NCBI GenBank assembly: GCA_934320645.1
Contig: CAKRFP010000004.1
Coordinates: 35,761 to 99,760, forward strand
Length of the DNA stretch: 64,000 nucleotides
Direction: 5' to 3'
DNA from: an uncultured Bariatricus sp.
GTDB taxonomy: Bacteria > Bacillota > Clostridia > Lachnospirales > Lachnospiraceae
Every line of letters begins with the position of its first letter. Positions within the stretch are counted from its first letter, which is position 1. The notes under the pieces are model-generated. The model made no database searches. It was not told the origin of the DNA and was given only the letters and a program-made list of their open reading frames with translations. The translations under genes and the position numbers were made by a program. Positions 35,662-43,494 of the stretch are shown here, piece after piece.

Positions 35662-37500
35662 ATGTGTGGAATTGTAGGTTATGTCGGAAAACAGCAGGCA
35701 GCTCCGATTTTGTTAGATGGACTGTCTAAGCTGGAATACCGTGGATATGATTCGGCTGGGATTGCTGTTCGTGATGGGGCAAAAGACACGGAGGTAATTA
35801 AAGCGAAAGGACGTTTAAAGGTATTAAAAGAAAAGACAAATAATGGGTCAGCGGTTCCAGGAACCTGTGGAATCGGTCATACCAGATGGGCAACACATGG
35901 GGAACCGTCAGAGAACAATGCACATCCGCATATGAGTGATGACGGAAATGTTGTTGCAGTACACAATGGTATTATTGAGAACTATCAGGAGTTAAAGAAT
36001 AAACTGCTCCGCAAGGGATATACATTTTATTCAGAAACGGATACAGAGGTTGCAGTCAAGCTAATCGATTATTATTATAAAAAGTATGAAGGTACACCGG
36101 TTGATGCGATCAATCATTCACTGGTTCGTATCCGTGGATCATATGCTTTGGCAGTGATGTTCAAAGATTACCCGGAAGAGATCTATGTAGCAAGAAAAGA
36201 CAGTCCGATGATTCTTGGAGTTACAGAGGAAGAAGGTCTTGTTGCATCAGATGTACCGGCTATTTTGAAATATACAAGAAATGTATATTATATTGGCAAT
36301 CTTGAGATGGCAAGAGTTCGTCAGGGTGAGATTATATTCTATAATCTGGACGGAGAAGAGATCCAGAAGGAAATGAAAACAATCGACTGGGATGCAGAAG
36401 CAGCAGAAAAAGCTGGCTTTGAACATTTCATGATGAAAGAAATCCATGAGCAGCCAAGAGCAGTTAAGGATACTTTGAATTCGGTATTAAAAGATGGAAA
36501 GTTTGATCTGACAGATATTGGATTATCAGAAGAAGATATTCAGAAGACGAGTCAGATTTATATTGTGGCATGTGGTTCGGCTTATCATGTAGGAATGGTA
36601 GCCCAGTATGTGATCGAGGATCTGGTGAAGATTCCGGTAAGGGTAGAGCTTGCATCGGAATTCCGTTATCGTAAGCCGATCCTGGATCCGAATGGGCTGG
36701 TTATCATTGTAAGCCAGTCCGGAGAAACTGCAGACAGTCTTGCAGCGCTTCGTGAGACAAAGGCACAGGGAATCCGTACACTTGCGATTGTCAATGTAGT
36801 CGGATCCTCTATTGCAAGAGAAGCAGACAATGTATTCTATACACTTGCAGGACCGGAGATTTCCGTAGCGACAACAAAAGCATACAGTACACAGTTGATG
36901 GCGTCTTATATCCTTGCTGTGCAGTTTGCAAAGGTAAAAAATGTGATTACAGAAGAACAGTACGAAAATTATATTGCTGAGTTGCAGGTAATTCCGGAAA
37001 AAATCAGTAAGATTATCGAAGATAAGGAAAGAATCCAGTGGTTTGCAGCTAAGAAAGCAAATGCAAAAGATGCGTTCTTTGTTGGACGTGGAATCGATTA
37101 TGCGATCTGTATGGAAGGCAGTCTGAAGATGAAAGAGATCAGTTACATTCATTCAGAAGCATATGCAGCGGGAGAACTGAAGCATGGAACGATCTCTCTG
37201 ATCGAGGATGGAACGCTCGTAATTGGTGTGCTGACACAGCCAGAGCTATTTGAAAAGACGATCAGCAATATGGTAGAGTGTAAGAGCCGTGGAGCATATT
37301 TGATGGGACTTACAACTTATGGAAATTATAGTATTGAGGATAATGCTGACTTTGTAGTTTATATTCCAAAGACAGATGAGCATTTTGAGGCATCTCTCGC
37401 AGTAGTTCCGCTACAGTTAATGGGATATTATGTATCTGTTGCAAAGGGACTGGATGTAGATAAGCCGAGAAACCTTGCAAAGTCTGTAACTGTTGAATAA
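35662..37500 (+). CDS. glmS: Glutamine-fructose-6-phosphate aminotransferase (isomerizing)
   Basis: 612 residues, full length. The N-terminal class II glutaminase starts MCGIVGYVG with the nucleophile Cys at residue 2 and has LEYRGYDSAGI, GHTRWATHG and SDTEV-type SETDTEV. Two SIS domains follow (CGSAYHVGMV, SQSGETADSL and later FVGRGIDYAICMEGSLKMKEISYIHSEAY), and the C-terminal tail PRNLAKSVTVE is canonical. The enzyme makes glucosamine-6-phosphate, the entry to peptidoglycan and UDP-GlcNAc-based glycans. The 87 bases between the upstream terminator and the start are too short for a glmS ribozyme and I see none. GGAGG precedes the ATG. Confidence 0.98.
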   Translation: MCGIVGYVGKQQAAPILLDGLSKLEYRGYDSAGIAVRDGAKDTEVIKAKGRLKVLKEKTNNGSAVPGTCGIGHTRWATHGEPSENNAHPHMSDDGNVVAVHNGIIENYQELKNKLLRKGYTFYSETDTEVAVKLIDYYYKKYEGTPVDAINHSLVRIRGSYALAVMFKDYPEEIYVARKDSPMILGVTEEEGLVASDVPAILKYTRNVYYIGNLEMARVRQGEIIFYNLDGEEIQKEMKTIDWDAEAAEKAGFEHFMMKEIHEQPRAVKDTLNSVLKDGKFDLTDIGLSEEDIQKTSQIYIVACGSAYHVGMVAQYVIEDLVKIPVRVELASEFRYRKPILDPNGLVIIVSQSGETADSLAALRETKAQGIRTLAIVNVVGSSIAREADNVFYTLAGPEISVATTKAYSTQLMASYILAVQFAKVKNVITEEQYENYIAELQVIPEKISKIIEDKERIQWFAAKKANAKDAFFVGRGIDYAICMEGSLKMKEISYIHSEAYAAGELKHGTISLIEDGTLVIGVLTQPELFEKTISNMVECKSRGAYLMGLTTYGNYSIEDNADFVVYIPKTDEHFEASLAVVPLQLMGYYVSVAKGLDVDKPRNLAKSVTVE

Positions 37501-37576
37501 TCGGTAGATGGCAGATAAGAGAATATGCTTTGACACCTGATAATTTTTATTTAATGGGAGTTTCCTGTTAAAGGAG

Positions 37577-37618
37577 AAAGATGAACGACATAAAAATGTG
37601 CCGTTCATCTTTTTTTTC
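37577..37618 (+). terminator. Intrinsic terminator after glmS
   Basis: AAAGATGAACG (37577-37587) pairs with CGTTCATCTTT (37602-37612) and runs into a T tract. Confidence 0.9.
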
Positions 37619-37692
37619 ATCTTTTATCACACTTTCATCACAATTATAGGCTAAACTCTTAACTATAGAAAAGGAAAAGAAAGGAGTCTTGA

Positions 37693-38979
37693 ATGATGGA
37701 CAATCAGTATAATTATTACAGACCAGATTCAGATGAAAATAGAGGAGCAGATAACCAGCAGGGATTCGGAGCAGGCCCGCAGAAGGATCCGAAGACTTCA
37801 AAGCCGAAAAAAGGTTATACAAAGAAAGTGGCAGTTGTTGTAGGAGCCGCAGTATTATTTGGAGCAGTTGGCGGTGTGACGATGCAGGGAACCAGTTATT
37901 TGACCGGAAAGCTGCTTGGCAATAATACGAAGAGCACAGTAAGTACGACAAAGACCGTATCGAATGCAAAGCTTACAACTTCAACCAGTACAGTGACATC
38001 AGATGTATCAGATATTGTAGAGAATACACTTCCGTCAATTGTTTCAATCACAAACATGAGTGTACAGGAGGTACAGAACTTCTTCGGCGGAACCAGCCAG
38101 CAGGAGAGCGAAAGTGCCGGATCTGGTATCATCATCAGTCAGAATGATTCAGAACTTCTGGTTGTTACAAATAACCATGTTGTAGAAGGAAGTGATACCC
38201 TCACCGTTACTTTCAATGATGGCAACAGTGTAGAAGCACAGATCAAAGGAACAGATTCCGCAAGGGATCTTGCAGTTGTAGCGGTTCCGCTTGATCAGAT
38301 TTCAGATGATACGATGAATGCGATCAAGGTAGCGACTCTTGGTGATTCAGATTCGCTAAAGGTTGGAGAGCCGGCAATCGCAATCGGTAATGCACTTGGT
38401 TATGGACAGTCTGTTACGACCGGTATCATCAGTGCAACAGGACGTACAATTGATGGATTTGACGGAGAATACATCCAGACAGATGCAGCAATCAATCCTG
38501 GTAACAGCGGTGGAGCTCTTCTGAATGCAAATGGTGAAGTAATTGGTATTAACTCTGCAAAGATCAACAGTTCCGCAGTAGAAGGGATGGGATTTGCAAT
38601 TCCGATTTCCGATGCGAGTGATGTCATCCAGAATCTGATGAATAAAGAAACAAGAAGTAAGGTTTCCGATGAGGAGAGAGGCTATCTCGGAATCAAAGGT
38701 TATGATGTGTCTGAAGAAGGCGCACAGATGTACAACATGCCGACTGGTGTCTATGTCAAAGAAGTAATCAGTGGTGGTGGTGCAGAAAAAGCCGGATTGA
38801 CGAAAGGATCGATCATTACCGGTTTTGAAGGAAGCTCGATCAGTGGTATGAGTTCTCTTCAGGAACAGCTTCAGTATTACAAAGCCGGTGAAGAGGTAAC
38901 ACTTACCGTGCAGATTCCAGATAAGAATGGTGAATATACGGAGAAAGATATCACAGTTACATTAGGTAAGAATTCATAA
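37693..38979 (+). CDS. HtrA/DegP-like membrane serine protease
   Basis: 428 residues. A short cytoplasmic N-terminus of low complexity is followed by one membrane helix (about residues 45-65, VAVVVGAAVLFGAVGGVTM), a Ser/Thr-rich linker, a trypsin-like domain and one PDZ domain. The catalytic triad is visible as His162 (TNNHVVEG), Asp192 (SARDLAVV) and Ser272 (NPGNSGGALL). The PDZ begins near RGYLGIKGYDVS. HtrA-type enzymes degrade misfolded proteins outside the membrane during envelope stress. AAGGAG lies 6 bases before the ATG at 37693. It is a single-gene unit bordered by terminators. Confidence 0.95.
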   Translation: MMDNQYNYYRPDSDENRGADNQQGFGAGPQKDPKTSKPKKGYTKKVAVVVGAAVLFGAVGGVTMQGTSYLTGKLLGNNTKSTVSTTKTVSNAKLTTSTSTVTSDVSDIVENTLPSIVSITNMSVQEVQNFFGGTSQQESESAGSGIIISQNDSELLVVTNNHVVEGSDTLTVTFNDGNSVEAQIKGTDSARDLAVVAVPLDQISDDTMNAIKVATLGDSDSLKVGEPAIAIGNALGYGQSVTTGIISATGRTIDGFDGEYIQTDAAINPGNSGGALLNANGEVIGINSAKINSSAVEGMGFAIPISDASDVIQNLMNKETRSKVSDEERGYLGIKGYDVSEEGAQMYNMPTGVYVKEVISGGGAEKAGLTKGSIITGFEGSSISGMSSLQEQLQYYKAGEEVTLTVQIPDKNGEYTEKDITVTLGKNS

Positions 38980-38999
38980 AATATATGCAGGTAAAAACG

Positions 39000-39032
39000 C
39001 CGTCAGGTTGGACATCAACCTGGCGGTATTTT
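39000..39032 (+). terminator. Intrinsic terminator after the HtrA-like gene
   Basis: CCGTCAGGTTG (39000-39010) pairs with CAACCTGGCGG (39016-39026) with one G-U pair, followed by TATTTTTG. Confidence 0.88.
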
Positions 39033-39109
39033 TGATGCCGTACATCCAACAAAAGTTTTTTGCTGGAGAAGATCAGAAGCTTTTCAGTTCACCCTTTTTC
39101 AGATAATCC

Positions 39110-39117
39110 CATACAAT
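39110..39117 (+). promoter_or_regulatory. Possible sigma-E (mother-cell) -10 element for cotJABC
   Basis: CATACAAT at 39110-39117 equals the B. subtilis sigma-E -10 consensus (CATACAxT) as I recall it. A -35 match is not convincing at 13-15 bases upstream. The context, a spore-coat operon starting 35 bases later, supports it. Confidence 0.45.
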
Positions 39118-39151
39118 AATATTGCAGATATAAGAAAGGGGAGCTAAAAGG

Positions 39152-39469
39152 ATGCAGAATTGCAGAAATAGTAATCCGTATATGAGACGTGCGAATTATG
39201 GATGTAGTAATAACAGCTGTAATAGTAATAATAGTCCGTGTATGTCAACAAACGATGGAAGAAATCAATCAATAGCAGCGGCTGTTTACAGAGAGCGTTC
39301 AGGGTGTTGTGACAGAGATGATGTGTTAGACGGAATGCCGATCGCGATGGCATATGTACCGTGGCAGAACTGGAATCATATTTATGAATCTGGAAAAGGT
39401 TTTCAAAGAGGAACAATATTTGAGGAGCTTGATCTTCCATTTAGAGGGAGAGGAGGATGTAATTCATGA
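39152..39469 (+). CDS. cotJA: Spore coat protein CotJA
   Basis: 105 residues. The N-terminal 45 residues are Asn/Ser/Cys-rich and low in complexity. The rest has the CotJA core: MPIAMAYVPWQNW followed by YESGKGFQRGTIFEELDLPF. CotJA is a small coat component made in the mother cell and needed with CotJC for assembly. Its last bases overlap cotJB (ATGA), and a GGGGAG ribosome binding site precedes the ATG. Confidence 0.9.
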   Translation: MQNCRNSNPYMRRANYGCSNNSCNSNNSPCMSTNDGRNQSIAAAVYRERSGCCDRDDVLDGMPIAMAYVPWQNWNHIYESGKGFQRGTIFEELDLPFRGRGGCNS

Positions 39470-39747
39470 ATGAAATGAGAAATTCCAAACCTTCCAGAAA
39501 AGATCTTTTAATGCAGATCGGGCATGCAAGTTTTGCTGTAGACGATGCCAAACTTTATCTGGATACGCATCCGCGTGATCAGGCTGCGTTGGACTATTTT
39601 TATGAGCACAATAAAAAACGGAATCAGTTATTGAAAGAATATGCGAAATATTATGGACCGCTTACAATAGATACAGCGACTCCGTCCTGCTCAGACAGAT
39701 GGAACTGGATTAACGAACCGTGGCCATGGCAGGAAGGAGGATGTTAA
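39466..39747 (+). CDS. cotJB: Spore coat protein CotJB
   Basis: 93 residues, no signal peptide. Core motifs DLLMQIGHASFAVDDAKLYLDTHP and ALDYFYEHNKKRNQLLKEY, and the ending W-x-W-INEPWPWQ are typical of CotJB. It starts 4 bases before the cotJA stop codon ends and finishes 1 base before cotJC, so the three are translated together. Confidence 0.93.
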   Translation: MNEMRNSKPSRKDLLMQIGHASFAVDDAKLYLDTHPRDQAALDYFYEHNKKRNQLLKEYAKYYGPLTIDTATPSCSDRWNWINEPWPWQEGGC

Positions 39748-39748
39748 T

Positions 39749-40375
39749 ATGTGGAATTATGAAAAAAGACTCCAGTATCCGGTAAAAATTACACAGACAA
39801 ATCCGAAAATAGCGCAGATTATCATTACGCAATTTGGTGGACCGGATGGAGAGCTGGGAGCGTCGATGCGTTATCTTTCCCAGAGATATACCATGCCGTA
39901 TAAGGAAGTGGTTGGAACGCTTACGGATATTGGTACCGAAGAACTGGCTCATATGGAAATGATCTGTGCGATTGTTTACCAGCTTACGAAGGATCTTTCT
40001 ATAGAAGAAATAAAAGCTTCCGGTTTTGATAAATATTATGTTGATCATACACTCGCATTATATCCGGTAGCGGCGAGTGGTCCGGCATGGACAGCAACGT
40101 ATTTTCAGTCAAAAGGAGATCCGATTACAGATTTGCACGAAAACCTCGCTGCAGAACAAAAAGCACGGACAACGTACGATAATATATTAAGGCTGGTAAA
40201 AGATCCAGAGGTATGTGATCCTATTCGATTTTTAAGAAAGAGAGAAATTGTGCATTATCAAAGATTTGGTGAAAGTCTTCGAATTGTTCAGGATAATTTG
40301 AACAGCAAGAATTTTTATGCAATTAATCCGGAGTTTGATAAGAATTCAGATTGTGGATGTAAAAACCAGAGTTGA
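39749..40375 (+). CDS. cotJC: Spore coat protein CotJC, manganese-catalase-like
   Basis: 208 residues. The ferritin-like di-manganese fold of Mn catalases is suggested by MWNYEKRLQYPVKI, SMRYLSQRYTMP, TEELAHMEMI with the metal-binding E-x2-H, and later EQKARTTYDNI and REIVHYQRFGE. CotJC is the major CotJ coat component and may protect the spore from peroxide. The final residues are Cys-rich (DCGCKNQS). A terminator-like hairpin follows. Confidence 0.95.
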   Translation: MWNYEKRLQYPVKITQTNPKIAQIIITQFGGPDGELGASMRYLSQRYTMPYKEVVGTLTDIGTEELAHMEMICAIVYQLTKDLSIEEIKASGFDKYYVDHTLALYPVAASGPAWTATYFQSKGDPITDLHENLAAEQKARTTYDNILRLVKDPEVCDPIRFLRKREIVHYQRFGESLRIVQDNLNSKNFYAINPEFDKNSDCGCKNQS

Positions 40376-40387
40376 AATATTACGAAC

Positions 40388-40422
40388 AAGAAGGTGCAAC
40401 CACAAAGGCTGCACCTTCTTTG
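40388..40422 (+). terminator. Terminator-like hairpin after cotJC
   Basis: AAGAAGGTGCA (40388-40398) pairs with TGCACCTTCTT (40410-40420). The T tract after it is short. Confidence 0.7.
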
Positions 40423-40494
40423 CGCTGCCTGCTGCCGTTGTACTGCATTTGCCAGATTAATCTTATATGCATCATAGTGAAATCCAATGTCGGA

Positions 40495-40830
40495 TCACTG
40501 GCGAGGGGAATGATCACTTATGTAATCGGCCAGCATGGAAATCAGTTCGGATGAAGTTGGCTTGTCAAATACAGGATAACCGAGCAGTGGGCTTAGTATT
40601 CTGTTGGAAGTTTGATTCCAATAACTGTTGATCATCGTGCGCAGAGCGGCTTCAACACACATGTTGGAGACACCATATTCTTCACCGACGACCCGGTAGA
40701 GATTTGAGGTTACGCTCTTCATATAAGACGGATCCTGAAGAACGAGGATGATTGCTGAGGCAAGATAATTATAACCAGAGTATGTGGAACGAAAACCTGC
40801 TTTTCTTAAAATATGCCTGACTTCATTCAT
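40495..40830 (-). CDS. Stand-alone Spo0A C-terminal DNA-binding domain protein
   Basis: 111 residues on the minus strand, started at the ATG at 40830, which has AAGGAGG 5-6 bases upstream. The sequence follows the Spo0A effector domain almost end to end: a GYNYLASAIILVLQDP helix, VTSNLYRVVGEEYGVS, then VEAALRTMINSYW (recognition helix region), LLGYPVFDKPTSSELISMLADYI. No receiver domain is present and none lies next to it. It could bind 0A boxes without phosphorylation control and so modify Spo0A output, or bind other sites. It is convergent with the cotJ operon and divergent from the LRR/VWA/MoxR cassette. Confidence 0.88.
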   Translation of the reverse strand: MNEVRHILRKAGFRSTYSGYNYLASAIILVLQDPSYMKSVTSNLYRVVGEEYGVSNMCVEAALRTMINSYWNQTSNRILSPLLGYPVFDKPTSSELISMLADYISDHSPRQ

Positions 40831-41056
40831 GATAACCTCCTTCAAATATTCAATTTGATTATCTGCTTATAGAATAAAGGAAATCTAAAGATATGTAAAT
40901 AATTTAATGAATATCGATACATTTCGTTATGTTTCGATACGAATTTTAAAGTATGAAGAGATGCATCCATAGTTTATTGGTTGTCTGTGAACGGGAATCA
41001 AAACAAAAGATAACTATAGAGTAGCAGTTTCTTCTATAGAAAAAATATATTCTTTT

Positions 41057-41065
41057 TGCTATAAT
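41057..41065 (+). promoter_or_regulatory. Extended -10 promoter for the LRR/VWA/MoxR cassette
   Basis: TGC-TATAAT at 41057-41065 is a perfect extended -10 element. The -35 region (TATAGA at 41037) is weak. The interval 40831-41056 between it and the minus-strand gene is AT-rich and otherwise shows nothing I can name. Confidence 0.55.
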
Positions 41066-41075
41066 TCTTAATTGG

Positions 41076-41133
41076 ATGATGTAAGTGTCAAAAGTATAGA
41101 TTGCGTAGCAATAGAGCAATTCGGTTACATCAT
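41076..41133 (+). repeat. Inverted repeat in the leader of the LRR/VWA/MoxR cassette
   Basis: ATGATGTAA (41076-41084) and TTACATCAT (41125-41133) are exact inverted copies around 40 bases that include the small hairpin ATTGC-GTA-GCAAT. It lies just after the extended -10 promoter and so would be in the 5' leader RNA, or be a DNA operator. Confidence 0.6.
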
Positions 41134-41176
41134 TGGATAAAATAAGCAGACAGAATAAATTTCAGGAGTGAAATTC

Positions 41177-42166
41177 ATGAAGATACAATATCAGAAAATA
41201 GAAAAAGGCATTGAAATTCTCCGAATTTGGCAGGATTCGGGGATCATAAGAGTGCCGGAGCAGATAGAAGGAATCCCCGTTATCCGCATTGCGCCTTATA
41301 CATTTTCCTTACATAAAGATGAAGAGGAGAAAAATGTATCCGTTTATCAGACCGGGGAAGATGAGGAGGATGACCGCTTTGCACAGCCGGAAGTACTCTG
41401 CTGTGGCGGGATGGTAAGCGAGATCCATCTTCCATCCACCGTGCAGGCGATTGGAAATTATGCATTTTATGGATGCATGAATTTGAAGCTTTTCCACGGG
41501 ACAGATGCGATTGTGCGGATGGGAAGCGGTGTATTTACCGGATGTCGTCTGGAGAAAGTAGAGATTGATTTTTTCGATGGAAACAAATCCTGTCTCAAGG
41601 AAATTCTGACGGAGATCCGGTATCAGATCATAGCAACGCTGCGTTATCAGGGAACGGAGACAAAGATCCTCTTTCCGGAATATTATGCGGATGCAGTGGA
41701 AAATACACCGGCGCGGATCGTGGAGACGCACTATTATGGATCTGGCGGTGAATACAGGGAGTGCTTTTACCGGCGGGAGCTGGATTATGGAAAATACGAC
41801 CGGTTGTTTGCACTTTCCGAAGTAAGAGATTCGGAGGAGGCAATTTTCAGTGTGGCTCTGATGCGGCTGAAATATCCATGGAAACTGGAAGAGTCGGCGA
41901 AAATCCGCTATGAAAACTATGTAAAGGCACATATGGAAAAAATCGGGAGAAGCTGTGTCGCTGCAGTGAAGGAAAGGCGTGAGATTGCAGCAGGAGAACC
42001 ACAGGATGTTCTGCTTTTTTGCTGCAGGGAGAATTATTTTGATGAGCAGTCACTGGAGAAGACGATTACTTATGCGGCGGATGCAGGACAGACGGAGCTT
42101 TCCGCTATTTTAATGGACGAGCGTTATCGAAGTTTCCCGAAAAAGAAGAAAAAGTTTGTATTGTAA
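41177..42166 (+). CDS. Leucine-rich repeat (BspA-like LRR_5) protein, cytoplasmic
   Basis: 329 residues from the ATG at 41177, 8 bases after AGGAG; an in-frame GTG at 41168 overlaps that site. There is no signal peptide. Residues about 10-125 carry BspA-type repeats: GIIRVPEQIEGIPVIRIAPYTF, VSEIHLPSTVQAIGNYAFYGCMNL and MGSGVFTGCRLEKVEI. The remaining 200 residues are alpha-rich and charged with no family I know; DAGQTELSAILMDE near the end resembles an ankyrin-like helix pair. LRR_5 proteins are normally secreted, so a cytoplasmic version fused to a helical domain and coupled to a VWA protein and a MoxR ATPase is notable: the LRR may recognise the client. Confidence 0.75.
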   Translation: MKIQYQKIEKGIEILRIWQDSGIIRVPEQIEGIPVIRIAPYTFSLHKDEEEKNVSVYQTGEDEEDDRFAQPEVLCCGGMVSEIHLPSTVQAIGNYAFYGCMNLKLFHGTDAIVRMGSGVFTGCRLEKVEIDFFDGNKSCLKEILTEIRYQIIATLRYQGTETKILFPEYYADAVENTPARIVETHYYGSGGEYRECFYRRELDYGKYDRLFALSEVRDSEEAIFSVALMRLKYPWKLEESAKIRYENYVKAHMEKIGRSCVAAVKERREIAAGEPQDVLLFCCRENYFDEQSLEKTITYAADAGQTELSAILMDERYRSFPKKKKKFVL

Positions 42167-42180
42167 AAGAGGTGGAAAGA

Positions 42181-43479
42181 GTGGAAGAGATGCCATTGGA
42201 GCAAAGTCTGGAAAAAATCGGACATAAAATTCTGATTCTGACGAGAAATGAACTGTATATGAAGATGCGATTCATGGATGTGGCGCTTTCAGCGTTTTAC
42301 TATGTACAGGATTTTTCGGTAGATGTTCTTGCCACAGATGGAGAAACGATGTATTTTAACGGGCAGATGCTGGGCGGTGAGTACCGGCAGAATCGGATCG
42401 GGATAAACCGTGCGTATCTGCATCTGGTACTGCATTGCATTTTCCGGCACGTATTTCGCAGAAATGGCAGGGAGAAAACGTTGTGGAATCTGGCAACGGA
42501 TATCGCGGTGGAATCCGTGATCGATGACTGGAATCTGCCAAATATCCGAAAAAGCCAGTCCTGGCTCAGACAGAGAACCTACCGGGATCTGAAAGAGGAG
42601 ATTCGGGTATTTACTGCGGAAAAAATATATGGAACGCTTGTGAGATGGAAGCTTTCTGACCGGGAATTGGAGCGCATGATCCGGGAATTTACAGTGGATG
42701 ATCACAAGTACTGGGCGGAAGATGAGGAGGACGACCGGAAAAGTGAAATGAACCAGAGATGGCAGGATATCAGCGAGAAAATGCAGACCGATATGGAGAC
42801 ATTTTCCAAAGAGGCGGCATCGAATACCGGGCATTTTCTGAATCAGGTCCGGGTTGAGAACCGACAGAGATACGATTATCGTAGCTTTTTGCGTAAATTT
42901 GCGGTGCTGAAGGAAGAGGTTATGGTGGATGATGACAGTTTTGATTATGTATTTTACAGCTATGGATTACGCCTTTATGGAAATATGCCGCTGATCGAGC
43001 CGCAGGAGTGGAAAGAAGTGAAAAAGGTGGAAGAATTTGCGATCGTGATCGATACCTCCATGTCCTGTTCAGGAAATCTGGTGAAAAAATTTCTGGAAGA
43101 GACTTATGGGATTTTGAGTGAGGCAGGCAGCTTTTTCCAGAGGGTCAACATCCATATCATACAGTGTGACGACCAGGTGCAGTCGGACCGGAAGATTACC
43201 TGCAAAGAGGAATTGCAGGAGTACATGGAAAAGCTGGATCTTGCTGGAGAAGGGGGAACGGATTTCCGACCGGCATTTGCCTATATTGATGAGTTGATCG
43301 AGACGCACCGTTTTACTGAGTTGAAGGGCGTAATCTATTTTACTGACGGGCAGGGCATTTATCCGCAGAAAATGCCACCGTACCAGACCGCGTTTGTATT
43401 TATGGATGATGGGGCAGAGGAACAGGAAGTTCCGCCGTGGGCGATGAAGCTGGTTCTGGATGAAGACGATTTGAGATAA
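42181..43479 (+). CDS. VWA-like domain protein with DUF2201-type N-terminal domain
   Basis: 432 residues, GTG start at 42181 chosen because AGAGGTG lies 6 bases upstream; GTG 42172 and ATG 42190 are also in frame. The N-terminal half looks like the metallopeptidase-like domain of DUF2201 proteins, with LHLVLHCIFRHVFRR in the helix where such proteins carry their His motif. The C-terminal half is a von Willebrand A-like domain with the metal site intact: DTSMS, a threonine in GEGGTDFRPAF, and FTDGQG. Such proteins work with MoxR AAA ATPases, one of which is the next gene 15 bases on. The pair is thought to act in metal insertion or complex remodelling, but the client here is unknown. Confidence 0.8.
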   Translation: MEEMPLEQSLEKIGHKILILTRNELYMKMRFMDVALSAFYYVQDFSVDVLATDGETMYFNGQMLGGEYRQNRIGINRAYLHLVLHCIFRHVFRRNGREKTLWNLATDIAVESVIDDWNLPNIRKSQSWLRQRTYRDLKEEIRVFTAEKIYGTLVRWKLSDRELERMIREFTVDDHKYWAEDEEDDRKSEMNQRWQDISEKMQTDMETFSKEAASNTGHFLNQVRVENRQRYDYRSFLRKFAVLKEEVMVDDDSFDYVFYSYGLRLYGNMPLIEPQEWKEVKKVEEFAIVIDTSMSCSGNLVKKFLEETYGILSEAGSFFQRVNIHIIQCDDQVQSDRKITCKEELQEYMEKLDLAGEGGTDFRPAFAYIDELIETHRFTELKGVIYFTDGQGIYPQKMPPYQTAFVFMDDGAEEQEVPPWAMKLVLDEDDLR

Positions 43480-43494
43480 GGAGTTGAAAAATAA

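Noticed and set aside
39466..40375. CotJC as a true housekeeping manganese catalase
   Set aside because: The fold is shared, but the cotJA-cotJB context and the protein length fit the spore coat protein.
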